Positions 16,859 to 26,725 of a stretch of DNA of 57,397 bases are shown piece by piece (positions within the stretch are counted from its first letter, which is position 1; every line of letters begins with the position of its first letter). The position numbers were made by a program, and so were the translations under genes. Source of the DNA: a candidate division KSB1 bacterium. GTDB lineage: Bacteria; Zhuqueibacterota; Zhuqueibacteria; Residuimicrobiales; Krinioviventaceae. The DNA is taken from assembly GCA_034521575.1 (NCBI GenBank), contig JAXHMJ010000002.1, positions 943,692-1,001,088 on the forward strand, given 5' to 3'. The notes under the pieces are model-generated. The model was given only the letters and a program-made list of their open reading frames with translations. It did not search any database and was not told the DNA's origin.

Positions 16859-19210
16859 ATGCGATTGTTTTTACTATTGATTCTATCGGTAACGACAGGA
16901 TTTGCACAAGCTGACACATTTACCCAGACCATCCGCGGCCAGGTCACGGACAAGACCACAAACGCTCCGCTCCCTTCCGCCAATGTAATTATCATGGATT
17001 CAAGCCGGTCTCTGGGTGCGAGTACGGATCAGAACGGCAGATTCAATATTGAAAACGCACCCACAGGCCGCGTTACTCTCAAAGCAATGTATATGGGATA
17101 CACTCCGGTCGTGCTCCGCAATATCCTGGTGCATCCGGGTAAAGAGGTTGTGCTGAATATTCAAATGCTGGAAAACATCCTGAAACTGGATGAGATCAGT
17201 GTCAAGGCGGATCTCGAATTTACACCCATTAATGAAATGGCGACCGTGAGCGCCCGGCAGTTTTCCGTGGAGGAAACAGAAAAATATGCCGGAAGCCGCG
17301 GAGATGTGGCGCGCATGGCCAGCAATTACGCCGGCGTGGCGTTCAGCAACGACGCTCGAAATGACATTGTGATCCGCGGCAACACACCCTCCATGCTGCT
17401 CTGGCGTCTGAACGGCGTCGACATTCCCAATCCCAATCACTTTGCCATGGAAGGCACCACCGGCGGTCCTGTTGGTATGTTGAACAACAATACGTTGAAC
17501 AACTCTGATTTTTTCACCGGCGCATTTCCGGCCGAGTATGGCAATGCCATGTCCGGTGTATTTGATCTGAGTCTGCGCAACGGCAACAATGAACAGTATG
17601 AATTTCTGGGTCAGGTCGGATTCAACGGATTCGAATTCGGCGCCGAAGGTCCGTTTTCAAAAAACAGCCGCAGCTCGTTTCTGCTCAATTACCGCTATTC
17701 AACCCTGGATGTGATGGACAAGCTGGGGGTGGACATGGGAACCGGCGGTGTGCCCGAATACCAGGACCTCACACTGCATTTGGTATTCCCGACACAGAAC
17801 GGTGTTTGGGACCTGTTTGGACTCTGGGGCACCAGCGGGATCAGTATCCTGGACAGCAAACGCGACGGCGATAACCTCTATTCGCCGGGTGGGCAGGATC
17901 TGTATAACGGCTCGAGTTTGGCTGTAGCCGGTCTCTCCTACACATATTTCCACAATAAAAACACCAGCTCGCGGCTGCAGGTTTCCGGATTGTATCAGCA
18001 CAGCTGGACGGACATTTTTGATCTCAAGCAGTCCGGACGTCAGCGCTCCCTAAATGATGATTATATTGAATCGCGTCTGTCCCTGAGCTATGCTTTTAAC
18101 AAAAAGCACAGCAGCCGCCTCTCTTCTGAAAGCGGCCTGAGCTATGACCGTCTGGCGGTAAATCTTGACGGACGCTATTACGATTTCGATGATGAACGGT
18201 TTTATTCTTATTTCAAGGACCGGATTGATCTCGAGGCAGGCCCGGGATACTGGCAGGCGTACAGCCAATGGCAGTATAAATTCACCAAGGCGACTGTAAT
18301 AAATGCAGGGCTGAATGCCTCTTATTTCACACTGAACAGCAGCCGTTCCCTCGAACCCCGAATCGGAATATCACAGTCGCTTTCGGCAACAGACAAATTG
18401 TCATTGGCCTACGGGCTGCATTCGCGCCGCCAGCAGCTGCTCACCTATTATTTCTTTGACAGTGAAGATGGGAACCCCACTCCCATGAACCGGGATCTGG
18501 ACTATACCCGGGCGCATCACCTGGTGCTGGGATATGACAAACGTCTGTCGGAACACCTTCGTCTCAAAGTGGAAGCTTATCTACAATCGCTGTACGATAT
18601 CCCCGTGGAACGCACGCCCTCGTCGTACAGCCTGATCAACACCGGATCCGAGTTTAATATCAATCTGCACGACAATATGATCAATCAGGGTACCGCGCGC
18701 AACACCGGTCTGGAAGTTACGCTGGAACGATTTCTTGACAACGGATTGTACTATTTGTTTACCGGTTCATTGTTTGATTCCCGTTATCAGGGCAGTGACG
18801 AGATCACCCGTGATACACATTTTAACAATAATTTTGTCACCAATGTTCTCATCGGCAAGGAATTCCGCCTGAGCCAGAAACACACATTATTTTTTGACAC
18901 CAAAATTGCCTGGGCGGGCGGCAACCGTTACACGCCCATCGATCTGGAAGCATCCAGACGCACCGGCGACATGACCACGATTAAGGAAAAAGCATTCAGC
19001 AAACAGTTTCCCAATTATTTCAAAACCGATATCAAAATCGGGTATCGTCAGAGTTCCAAACATATTACCCAGGAATGGATGTTTTATGTGGAAAATGTGA
19101 CCAATCACGACAATGTGCTGATGTATTATTTTGATGAGGATACGGGTACGATCAAGACCAATTATCAATTGGGTGTGTTCCCGATGATGCAGTATCGGAT
19201 TTATTTTTAA
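16859..19210 (+). CDS. TonB-dependent outer-membrane receptor with carboxypeptidase-like domain
   Basis: A full-length 783-residue receptor. Signal peptide (MRLFLLLILSVTTGFAQA), then a CarboxypepD_reg-like beta-sandwich (RGQVTDKTTNAPLPSANVII, STDQNGRFNIENAPTGR; residues 25-115). A plug domain follows (residues ~130-235, RMASNYAGVAFSNDARNDIV, then GVDIPNPN, then GAFPAEYGNAMSGVFDLSLR), and then a 22-strand-type barrel ending in a C-terminal aromatic (MMQYRIYF). It should import an unidentified large ligand with TonB energy. No SusD homologue or enzyme lies next to it. It is divergent from rex, so a redox or metal link is possible but unproven. AGAGGA precedes the ATG by 7 nt. No lesions are visible, in contrast to the receptor at the right end. 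Confidence 0.9.
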   Translation: MRLFLLLILSVTTGFAQADTFTQTIRGQVTDKTTNAPLPSANVIIMDSSRSLGASTDQNGRFNIENAPTGRVTLKAMYMGYTPVVLRNILVHPGKEVVLNIQMLENILKLDEISVKADLEFTPINEMATVSARQFSVEETEKYAGSRGDVARMASNYAGVAFSNDARNDIVIRGNTPSMLLWRLNGVDIPNPNHFAMEGTTGGPVGMLNNNTLNNSDFFTGAFPAEYGNAMSGVFDLSLRNGNNEQYEFLGQVGFNGFEFGAEGPFSKNSRSSFLLNYRYSTLDVMDKLGVDMGTGGVPEYQDLTLHLVFPTQNGVWDLFGLWGTSGISILDSKRDGDNLYSPGGQDLYNGSSLAVAGLSYTYFHNKNTSSRLQVSGLYQHSWTDIFDLKQSGRQRSLNDDYIESRLSLSYAFNKKHSSRLSSESGLSYDRLAVNLDGRYYDFDDERFYSYFKDRIDLEAGPGYWQAYSQWQYKFTKATVINAGLNASYFTLNSSRSLEPRIGISQSLSATDKLSLAYGLHSRRQQLLTYYFFDSEDGNPTPMNRDLDYTRAHHLVLGYDKRLSEHLRLKVEAYLQSLYDIPVERTPSSYSLINTGSEFNINLHDNMINQGTARNTGLEVTLERFLDNGLYYLFTGSLFDSRYQGSDEITRDTHFNNNFVTNVLIGKEFRLSQKHTLFFDTKIAWAGGNRYTPIDLEASRRTGDMTTIKEKAFSKQFPNYFKTDIKIGYRQSSKHITQEWMFYVENVTNHDNVLMYYFDEDTGTIKTNYQLGVFPMMQYRIYF

Positions 19211-19331
19211 AATTTTCAAAATACTATCCGTAAATTATTAACATATTATTGCAACGGTGTGCCTGACTGTTCACGTCAAAAAACAATTTGTTGTTTTAAT
19301 TTTTATTACTATTTTACAATGCGTTGATTTT

Positions 19332-19399
19332 AGCCTCCTCGACTGTTTTTAACTTTATGTTAATCCATACCTAAATTCGGTATTTGCAGCGGGGAGGCT
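19332..19399. other. Candidate structured element after the TonB receptor gene
   Basis: Outer arms AGCCTCC (19332-19338) and GGAGGCT (19393-19399) enclose an inner stem ATACC / GGTAT (19367-19371 and 19379-19383). This could be a nested hairpin at the 3' end of the receptor mRNA or a scar. No T-tract follows, so it is not called a terminator. Confidence 0.35.
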
Positions 19400-19423
19400 G
19401 TTTCATGATCGGGATTCGATATT

Positions 19424-20187
19424 TCATTGACAATCTGACCTTGCCTGCAGTAAAATCCCGCTGTCCGTGCGGCCATTCTCATTAAATGCCTCTATTGTAA
19501 AATAGTATATGATTTCAGCATTCAGACTGTTGATGCTCAATATGGTATCCTGATAAACCATATATCGATGCGAGAGTCCCTTCTGACGTCCGAATATGTT
19601 AGAATAATGTTCGGCGAAATTGATCTGTACAGCACACACATCGTTCATTTTTTCCAGATCCAAAACCACAAATTCATCAGACTCGCCTGTTTCGGCAGGA
19701 TCAGGGGATAATCAGCATATTTTGTTATCGAGTACAATGTTCCTTCTGCATCAAAAAAGGCAGGATAGAGTCCCAGTCGGCGTTCAAACATATGTTTTTG
19801 GGAAATTGTAATGGTGCCCATATGCCAGAGATTGCCGTATTCATCATGAAACGTACTTGCATGTCCGGCGCCGGCAGCAAATCCTTCCGGTTTGTAAGCA
19901 AAGGGATTGTGCGCCTGCGGCTGAAACAGTCCGAGAGGATTTTCTGAGGTGTAAACCGCGTCGCAGTAGCTTTTATACTCGGTACCCGGTCCTGAATACT
20001 GCAGATAATAAATGCCGTTGTGTTTATTCATCCAGGCGCCTTCAATCCAGGGCGCCTGGCCGGTTAAGCGGTTCGTATCACCCGGCACCTCCCAGCCGTA
20101 CTGGTTCGGATTGGCATGTACAAGTTCGGCAGGTTCGCCGATAAACGAGAAATTATTTTTATAATCCACTTTAATTCCGTATATCAT
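19424..20187 (-). pseudogene. Remnant of a GH43-like glycosyl hydrolase
   Basis: The frame from 20187 begins inside a family-43-type hydrolase: GWEVPGDTN, WIEGAWMNKHNGIYYLQYS, GPGTEYKSY, GHASTFHDEYGNLWH and FERRLGLYPAFFDAEG. These match the C-terminal half of the catalytic propeller. The frame then shifts at about 19660 into LDLEKMNDVCAVQINFAEHY and HRYMVYQD (discoidin-like part), and fuses abruptly to a fibronectin-like end, IYYFTIEAFNENG. The N-terminal half with the catalytic base is absent, and the remnant starts 5 bp from the end of the upstream dehydrogenase gene. This is a deletion remnant, not a sequencing slip alone. Confidence 0.8.
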
Positions 20188-20191
20188 ATCT

Positions 20192-21328
20192 TTATAGGAT
20201 CAGAATAGATTCGGTCAGGTTAATGTTGCGCTTTTTATACTTTGATAAAAGGTCCTGATAACATGCAGTATTCCGGCCGAGAAATTCCGGCGGAGAAATT
20301 CCTTTTAGAGTATATAGTCCATTTAAAATCTGACGAGCAACAATCGCGCATGTATACCCCGTGGTTCTGGCCATAGAAGACACACAGTTTTTCAGATCAT
20401 ACTCGTCATACAAGTAATAGCTGTAACGTTTATTTGTTTTATCCTCAATCCCTTCGAGTATCACCTGCATTACAGTAAATTCCGGTTCATCATCATGTAG
20501 ATACCATTGATCAAACAGCAGCTTTGAGGTCAGAGAGCGCGGGCTCACATTTGCTCCGTCAACCTCGACAGGATCAGCATCGAAAAAGCCGCTTTCTTTA
20601 AAAACCTGCATGAGTTCGGCGTGGCCCGGATAGCGCAGGGTTTTTTCACACATGTTCGCAATGTTCAGTGTATGTTGCAGCGTACGCAGGCCGTCAGTGT
20701 TGAACGCTTCGAGAGTCCCCACCTCTTCAAAATCAATCAATTCCAGGTCTGATAAAGCCGGTTTGACCACCGGTTTGCCGTTTTCAATAAAGCGTGCGGG
20801 ACGAATATACTCCTGCAGCACATCTGAAGGCGAGAACGGTGCCTTGTATTCAAACGGCCCTATGCGTTTTTTGGGCAGTCCACCGACATAACAGATATAC
20901 CGATGCGTCTCATCCAAAAGACTGTGCACATGTCCGGCCAGAATATTGCACAGACCCGGCGCAACACCGCAGTCGACCACTGCCGTCACTCCCCTGGATT
21001 TGGCGAGTTTGTCCAGTTCAAACGCATCCTGCTCAAAAAACGATATGTCCACCACATCTTTGCCCTGTGAGATGATCTGATGCAAGACCTTGAATCCGAT
21101 AGATCCCGGCAGTGCATTGATGACCAGACGGCTGTCATCGAGCAGTTGTTTTACATGCTCATCATTCAAAATATCTGCCTGTTCAACAGTGATGGAGGTA
21201 TCTGTTCCAAGCTTGTCAAGATTGTTCCGGTTATGGTCAACAGCGGTTACATGGTTATTTACATCCGCTGCAAGGTCTTTGACAATTGCCCGGCCTACCA
21301 TACCCGCGCCCAGAATTGTTATGTTCAT
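20192..21328 (-). CDS. Saccharopine dehydrogenase-like NAD(P)-dependent enzyme
   Basis: A 378-residue enzyme starting at ATG 21328 behind AAGAGGA. The Rossmann motif ILGAGMVGRAIVKDLA opens the protein, followed by NALPGSIGFKVL and the family signature VVDCGVAPGLCNILAGH. The later part (LEAFNTDGLRTL, MARTTGYTCAIVARQIL) is typical of the saccharopine dehydrogenase / lysine-ketoglutarate reductase superfamily. Members take part in lysine metabolism or, as carboxynorspermidine synthase, in polyamine synthesis; the substrate cannot be told apart here. It stands alone between the antiporter and the GH43 remnant, with no lysine genes nearby. Confidence 0.85.
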   Translation of the reverse strand: MNITILGAGMVGRAIVKDLAADVNNHVTAVDHNRNNLDKLGTDTSITVEQADILNDEHVKQLLDDSRLVINALPGSIGFKVLHQIISQGKDVVDISFFEQDAFELDKLAKSRGVTAVVDCGVAPGLCNILAGHVHSLLDETHRYICYVGGLPKKRIGPFEYKAPFSPSDVLQEYIRPARFIENGKPVVKPALSDLELIDFEEVGTLEAFNTDGLRTLQHTLNIANMCEKTLRYPGHAELMQVFKESGFFDADPVEVDGANVSPRSLTSKLLFDQWYLHDDEPEFTVMQVILEGIEDKTNKRYSYYLYDEYDLKNCVSSMARTTGYTCAIVARQILNGLYTLKGISPPEFLGRNTACYQDLLSKYKKRNINLTESILIL

Positions 21329-21505
21329 AAAGTCCTCTTGGGGAAAAGTTCAGATTATTCTAACTCCAGCAATCTTTAATGCTCCGCATAGACCGGAATA
21401 TTCGATCAGCAGTGTAAACAGATATTTTTCCATCAACCCTATACAATATACGAGTCATGCATTCATCGCAAAACATTTTTTTCGTTTGTTTCCCCACATG
21501 TATCA

Positions 21506-22729
21506 TTATCCGTTTTCAGAATGAATTTCACCAGCTTTGGCAAGTGAAAATTTTGATATGATGGGGCCGATAATTTCATGGATGATCGTTGCACCAATCA
21601 CGATGTTTAAAATAATATCAGAAAATGATGCAAACGCCGGATTTTGTTTGATAATCAACGCCAAACCGATGACAATACCACCCTGAGGAATCAGACCACC
21701 GGCTGCATATTTTTGAACCTTTGGAGACGATTGCGACAGTTTTCCTCCCAGAAATGTACCGCAATATTTCCCAGCCGCACGAAAAACAACAAACATCAGA
21801 ATCAACAAGTAATTGCCTATCAATATGGAGAAATCAAGATGCATTGAACTGATTGTAAAAAAAAGAACAAATATTAATTCTTCAGTATATCTTTCCAGGA
21901 TCCTGAAAATTTTCTCCTTTTTAAAATTATAATTTACTACCACAATCCCCATGACCATAGTGGACAAAAGCTCATCTGCACCCAGCAGTCCGGCGAATCC
22001 GTAACACAGAGCAAGCAGGCTTGCAATGAGTGTAATCAGGACGCCTTCTGTTTCTTTTTGGATGATTTTTGTTAAAATATTTAAGAGTATACCAAACAAT
22101 CCTCCCCCCATAATAGACAGCAGTATCCGAAGTGCTGGCTCTAAAATCAAGTGAATACTAAAAGGCTGATGCGCTGTAATTATATTGACGACAGAGACAG
22201 CCAGGCTAAAATTGATGATACCAAGAATATCATCAAATGCAGCGACTCCCATGATGGTAGACGTCACTTCACCTTTTGCATGATACTCATGTTCAACCGA
22301 CAATGTAGCAGACGGGTCTGTCGGCGAAGCAAGCGAGGCCAGTAGTAAACCAAGGGGAACAAAAAACGTCAACATGCTGTGCTCGGAAGAGTTCATGATA
22401 GGGGCGAGAACAATAAAAGAGACCGCCACAAACAGGTACGCAAACTCTGCTTCAAAAGGTACGATATAAAGAATCGATTTACCCATTTTCCGAACTAGGG
22501 AATACAGCAATGTGCCGCCGACAGAAAAGGTGATGAATGATAATGCAACATTGGTTACCAAACCGGTATGCTCGACAAATGAAGCGGGAATGAAATGTGT
22601 AATACCGGGATTCAGGATCAATCCCGCCAAAATATAACCTGTTACCTTGGGGAGTCCCGTTCGAGAACAGATTTCACCTACAATAAAACCGGTGAATAAA
22701 ATAATACCCAATATCAGAATAGAAGTCAT
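21506..22729 (-). CDS. Cation:proton antiporter, CPA2/KefB-like
   Basis: A 407-residue protein of about 12 membrane segments. Landmarks of the monovalent cation:proton antiporter-2 family are GEICSRTGLPKVTGYILAG (helix 1-2), SLASPTDPSATLSV (the unwound helix region, with the TDPS motif) and AAFDDILGIINFSLAV (the Asp-Asp ion-binding pair). There is no C-terminal TrkA_N or RCK domain, so it is a short antiporter. It exchanges Na+ or K+ for H+ across the inner membrane. An IS630 element sits 19 bp upstream of the ATG in the same orientation, so its native promoter has been displaced while its ribosome-binding region is kept. Confidence 0.88.
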   Translation of the reverse strand: MTSILILGIILFTGFIVGEICSRTGLPKVTGYILAGLILNPGITHFIPASFVEHTGLVTNVALSFITFSVGGTLLYSLVRKMGKSILYIVPFEAEFAYLFVAVSFIVLAPIMNSSEHSMLTFFVPLGLLLASLASPTDPSATLSVEHEYHAKGEVTSTIMGVAAFDDILGIINFSLAVSVVNIITAHQPFSIHLILEPALRILLSIMGGGLFGILLNILTKIIQKETEGVLITLIASLLALCYGFAGLLGADELLSTMVMGIVVVNYNFKKEKIFRILERYTEELIFVLFFTISSMHLDFSILIGNYLLILMFVVFRAAGKYCGTFLGGKLSQSSPKVQKYAAGGLIPQGGIVIGLALIIKQNPAFASFSDIILNIVIGATIIHEIIGPIISKFSLAKAGEIHSENG

Positions 22730-22747
22730 AACCGATCACTTTTCATC

Positions 22748-23968
22748 TAGTGTCATGTCACATCTGTAGTGTCGGGTAAAGACGCTTGAGTTTTATGCGA
22801 GAATCCTTTGTTGTAAATTGCCAATTAATTTTTGCATTCATTTGATTCCGGTGATTTTCCCAAGCATAGCATTCTCGGATCACGGTAGATATGTTGTCGA
22901 TTCTCCTGTTTAGGCATTGACCATTTAAAACATTTAATTCAATTTCTGCCATATTTAACCAGCTACCATGCTTTGGAGTAAAGATAAATTGAAATCTATC
23001 GAGCAACTGTTTTGCCTTTTCTGGTGCGAATGCTTCATACAGCGAACCTGGCTTATGTGTACCATAGTTATCCATAACCAGGGTTATCCTTTTGGCTTTT
23101 GAGTAGTGGTTGGCGATTGTTTCTACAAAGCGAGCCCAATCTGTTTTGGTTTTTTTTGTTGTAACCTCGATAAACCGTTTACCTGATAATGGCTCATTGG
23201 CGAGAAAAATATTGCAGACTCCACAGCGTTCGTATTCATAATCATACTTTGCAATACTTCCTGCAGAGGCCGCTATGGGCAAACGCGTTTCTTTTATCAA
23301 TTGTTTAGGAGATTCGTCCATGCAAACAACTGGAAACTCTTTGTTGTATGACTTTTTGTAAATATCAAGAACGATTTCCATGTTGGCGACAAAATCGCTG
23401 TTCTGCTTAGGTGGAATTACCCACCCCTTTTTGCGCCACGGCTTGATTTCGTTTTTTTTAGTACGCGACGAATGGTCTCATGTGAGATATCGTCAACATA
23501 ATTTAACTCAACAACCTTATCAGCAAGCAGCCGGAGCGACCATCGCGAAAAGCCTTCAGGAGGTTCACTGCAACTTAAAGCAATTAAATGGGCTTCAAAA
23601 TCTCCATCAGCTTTTCTTTCGTAAGCGCGTTGCCCTTTGGTACCATTTAATGCAATATCGAGGCCTTGTTCAACAAAACATTTTTTGACACGATCGATTT
23701 TGCGCATACTGATTTTTAAGACGCTGGCAACATCCTTGTTCTTTAATGGTTTGTCTTGATAGTCACCTTCATCACAGTTTAACAGTATGAGAGCGTTTAG
23801 AACCTTTTGCGATCGATGCTTGCCCTTCTGTGTTATTGAAATCAACTTTTGACGCTCTTCTTGAGTTAGAGTTACTTTGTACTTTTTCATATCACCTCCA
23901 TCAATCAATTCGTTGATGGAGTTAATATACAAATTATTTTACGACATTACAAGTGTGACATGACACTA
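22748..23968 (-). mobile_element. Complete IS630-family insertion sequence
   Basis: An element of about 1.22 kb flanked by TA dinucleotides (22748-22749 and 23967-23968), the target duplication of the IS630/Tc1-mariner group. Terminal inverted repeats: left GTGTCATGTCACA from 22750 and right its complement ending at 23966, extending imperfectly to about 27 bp (TCTGTAGTGTCG against CTTGTAATGTCG). One transposase is encoded on the minus strand in two frames. Both ends and all DDE residues are present, so it may be active. Confidence 0.9.
22758..23932 (-). CDS. IS630 transposase, probably made by -1 ribosomal frameshift
   Basis: The first frame (23932-23417, 171 codons) carries the N-terminal helix-turn-helix region (LTQEERQKLI, LKISMRKIDRVKKCFVEQG, FSRWSLRLLADKVVEL). 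The second frame carries KKNEIKPWRKKGWVIPPKQ and the DDE catalytic core: first Asp in VVCMDESPKQL, second Asp in LVMDNYGTHK, and Glu in SWLNMAEIEL. The frames meet at a run of eight A (23452-23459 on the plus strand as T). Frame 0 reads CTA AAA AAA ACG, a canonical A_AAA_AAA slip site. A -1 shift there joins the parts exactly to a 391-residue protein. Programmed frameshifting is known in some IS630 members. Confidence 0.88.
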
Positions 23969-24467
23969 GTTAGATCGACAGCATTTATCGCATGTCATTC
24001 TTGCGAAAGCTCACTGAGTCTATTAATGAATAACATTCCACAATGCTGATTGATTTCCATATATTCCGGTTATTTCTTCAATTCGCTGATATTCAGGCCC
24101 TCATCAGGCTGATTTAAATTATATAAAGGCAACATCATTGTCCCCACGATAATCATGATATTCGAACAGGATTTTGTTTTCACTCTTTTTCCTTTTATTG
24201 ATTACCCTGGCATAACCACAGGAATGATAATAGATCGTTTCTGTTCGCAGTACCCGATATTTATGATCAAGAACAAGGTATACCAATACGCCTGCATCTC
24301 CGGCACCCACACCAGCGCATACCTTGCGGCCATTTGGCAGATCCGTACACGGATATCAGAATATAATGATGATTGTCAATTTTTTAAAAAGTGAATATTG
24401 AACACTTTAACTCTGAAACTCAAACTTTTTTCAACTTTTACTCAAATCAACATATCCCGGCTCACCA
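23969..24467. other. Intergenic region with a possible small or decayed ORF
   Basis: A 499-bp region. On the minus strand 24119-24353 is open (about 78 codons, with NGRKVCAGVGAGDAGVLVY and ending in EYHDYRGDNDVAFI) but lacks a clear start with a ribosome-binding site and has no recognised family. It may be the tail of a gene truncated during insertion events near the IS. The rest is AT-rich with no clear signal. Confidence 0.35.
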
Positions 24468-25051
24468 CTAATACTCCAGCGGTTCCACATCCTCTCCCTC
24501 GAACGGACGCCGCCATTCAACAGGCACATCACCGGGATCCAGCCAGTCATCCGACGGCCAGCTGGCAACCTGATTGAAACTCAGTACATAGATTTTATTG
24601 ACCCATTTTGCCCATTTGTACCCGTATTTGCCAAACGCAATCAGGCGCAGCGGGAATCCGTCATGATCCTGCAGTGGTTCACCGTTGACCTCATAGGCGA
24701 GCATGGCATCGTATTTTTGCGCGTATGAGAGCGATATCACTGATTTGAAACCGTCAACGCACTCAAAATTCAGATATGCGGCATTGGGATGCAGGCCTGC
24801 CTGTTGCAAGAGGTCCTGAACCAGTACACCTTTCCAGACACCCAGACCTGCCAGCCTTCCACACAGTACATAATCATGGTATCTGTTGTGACAGCAGAAA
24901 GCTTCCGGATATCCGACCAGCTCAAGGCGTAGGCGGAATCCACCAAACCGGACATTCTGAGTTGCAAGGTATCCGCATCGAAATCCGGTTCCCCGAACAT
25001 GCTGCGTATCGGCCTCTTCGGCGGGATAAAATCCGGCCATAAAGAAAACAA
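24468..25051 (-). CDS. Molybdopterin-dependent oxidoreductase (sulfite-oxidase fold), frameshifted near 24845
   Basis: The N-terminal part is read in one frame: PDFIPPKRPIRSMFGEPDFD, LVDSAYALSWSDIRKL, then MYCVEGW, whose Cys is the expected molybdenum ligand. The frame then slips by one base at about 24845, and the family pattern continues: WKGVLVQDLL, AYLNFECVDGFKSVISL, GFPLRLIAFGKYGYKWAKWV. This is the oxidoreductase molybdopterin-binding domain (SUOX/YedY-like). It lacks a heme or C-terminal dimerisation domain, and no clear Tat signal was found at the 5' end, where only a TTG start (25051) is available. It follows the CrtI-like gene by about 50 bp on the same strand, so it is probably the last gene of that operon. 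Confidence 0.75.
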
Positions 25052-25104
25052 TTCTTTTATTTATTGAACCATGAATATACAATACCTGCGAAATAAACAG
25101 AACC

Positions 25105-26692
25105 TCAGGTTTTGAGAATCCGGTCCGCGGATAATTTACCCGTAAGAATCGACATGGGGACACCGGCAGGACTGTAAGCCCATTGCCCGGCTTGATAAAC
25201 TGAAGGTATGGGGGTCACAACGGAACGATCTGAGAACTGGATTTTATTGATAACAGGAACCGGTTTAACAAATGACCACCCGGTTATCGGCACCTTCGGA
25301 ACTGGCGGTATAGTCTTTGATACTTGTCGGGGTTGAAGAAAAACGGGCAACCAACTTGTCCTTCAGCATCGGATAGATGGATTCAGATATTACGTTAATA
25401 ATACGGTTCTCCAGTTCCGTTTTCAGTTCATCGTACCACCCGGCTTTACGGACTTTGTTGAACAGCTCATATTCAGCAAGCAGGCTGATAATCAGACCGG
25501 TTTCCCCCCGGGGAGCCAATTCAGGATCTTTGAGTCCGGGGATGGATATTTCATAGGTATTTAAACGCGTATACTTGTCAAGCCAGCTTAAAACCGGCTC
25601 CTTTTCCGGGTTGTCAAGCAGATGATCAAGCTCATTCCAGTTCGTTTCACCGAGCCCCTGTTTGGAAGGGGTATAAAAAAAATGGCCATTTGCAATCGCC
25701 CGAAAACTCTCAAGCGGTTCATCCACCTCCAGGAATAATGTAAAAACAGAGTCTCCCCCGCGCTTTGATAATATCTTTTGTTTCATATCTCCGAATTGCG
25801 TTCTTATTTTTGGGGACACCCCAATAATATCCGTGATCCTGTAAAATGTCTTTAAATCAGCGGCCCAAATCAAATTCTCAAATTCGTAAACCTCATTTGC
25901 ATGATCCTTCACCCGGCAACGATGCGCCAGCACTTTGACAATCTCAGTCTCCGTCTTTATGATTCCGCCATATTCAAGGATTTTGTTTTTCAGAGCATCG
26001 GCCAATTTTCCAATCCCGCCTTTGGGATAAAAATAATCCAGGTAAAGCGAAAAGTAGCTCAATGCAAAGAATGTTGGAGTATTTTTAAAAAAGTGCTGCG
26101 AAATAATATCTTTGAGAGAAGGATTTTTTATTATAGCATCCAGATACGTTTCAATCGGCATATTCATGCGGTTAATCTTTCCGACCGTAAATATAAATTT
26201 TGGTAGCCAGGGTAAAAGTCTTTTTAAAAGAAAAGTTCGGTCATGCTTTAAATCTTTGAACACCGGATTTTCTATGCCATAAAGCACATCCATGTGCTTT
26301 ATGATTTTTTGTATAACTTTTAATACAGCATCTATTTCGTGTTCACTTTCCGGATACAATTCGAGTAACAGTTCCCTGTATTGTTTTAAACTATCCAGAT
26401 TTTCTATATTGATGACATGATTTTCGATGCCCAGAGAGACCGGACTTTTCACCACGTCCAGCTGAATACCCAGATCTTCCAGCATCGGAAAAATAATACC
26501 CGCATCTTCAAGCGCACGCACACCCGCATCAAAGTGGAAACCGTCTCTTTTAAAAGAGTTTACCAACCCGCCGCATTCTGCATTTTTCTCACATAGCAGT
26601 ACGTTTCGCCCTTCACGTGCAAGATAGACTGCCGATGTCAATCCGGCAATTCCGCCGCCGACGATGATGGTATGGAATTTATTTACAGACAT
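25105..26692 (-). CDS. CrtI/phytoene-desaturase-like FAD oxidoreductase, frameshifted near 25287
   Basis: The N-terminal dinucleotide-binding motif (IIVGGGIAGLTSAVYLAREG) and CGGLVNSFKRDGFHFDAGVR are typical of the phytoene desaturase / carotenoid isomerase / retinol saturase group. The long frame stops at 25265 after SSEGAD. The conserved C-terminus resumes one base on: ITGWSF, TPIPSVYQAGQWAYSPAGVP, ILTGKLSADRIL, ending 25105. Removal of a single G in the GGTGCCGATAACC segment restores SSEGA-ITGWSF exactly, so one surplus base is the simplest explanation. Repaired length is about 528 residues. Its neighbours are an SDR and a SnoaL-like protein upstream and a molybdopterin enzyme downstream. 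The substrate is probably an isoprenoid or polyunsaturated lipid, but this is not proven. Confidence 0.83.
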
Positions 26693-26725
26693 AGGATGTC
26701 CCTTTTAAATATAAACATGAATCAT

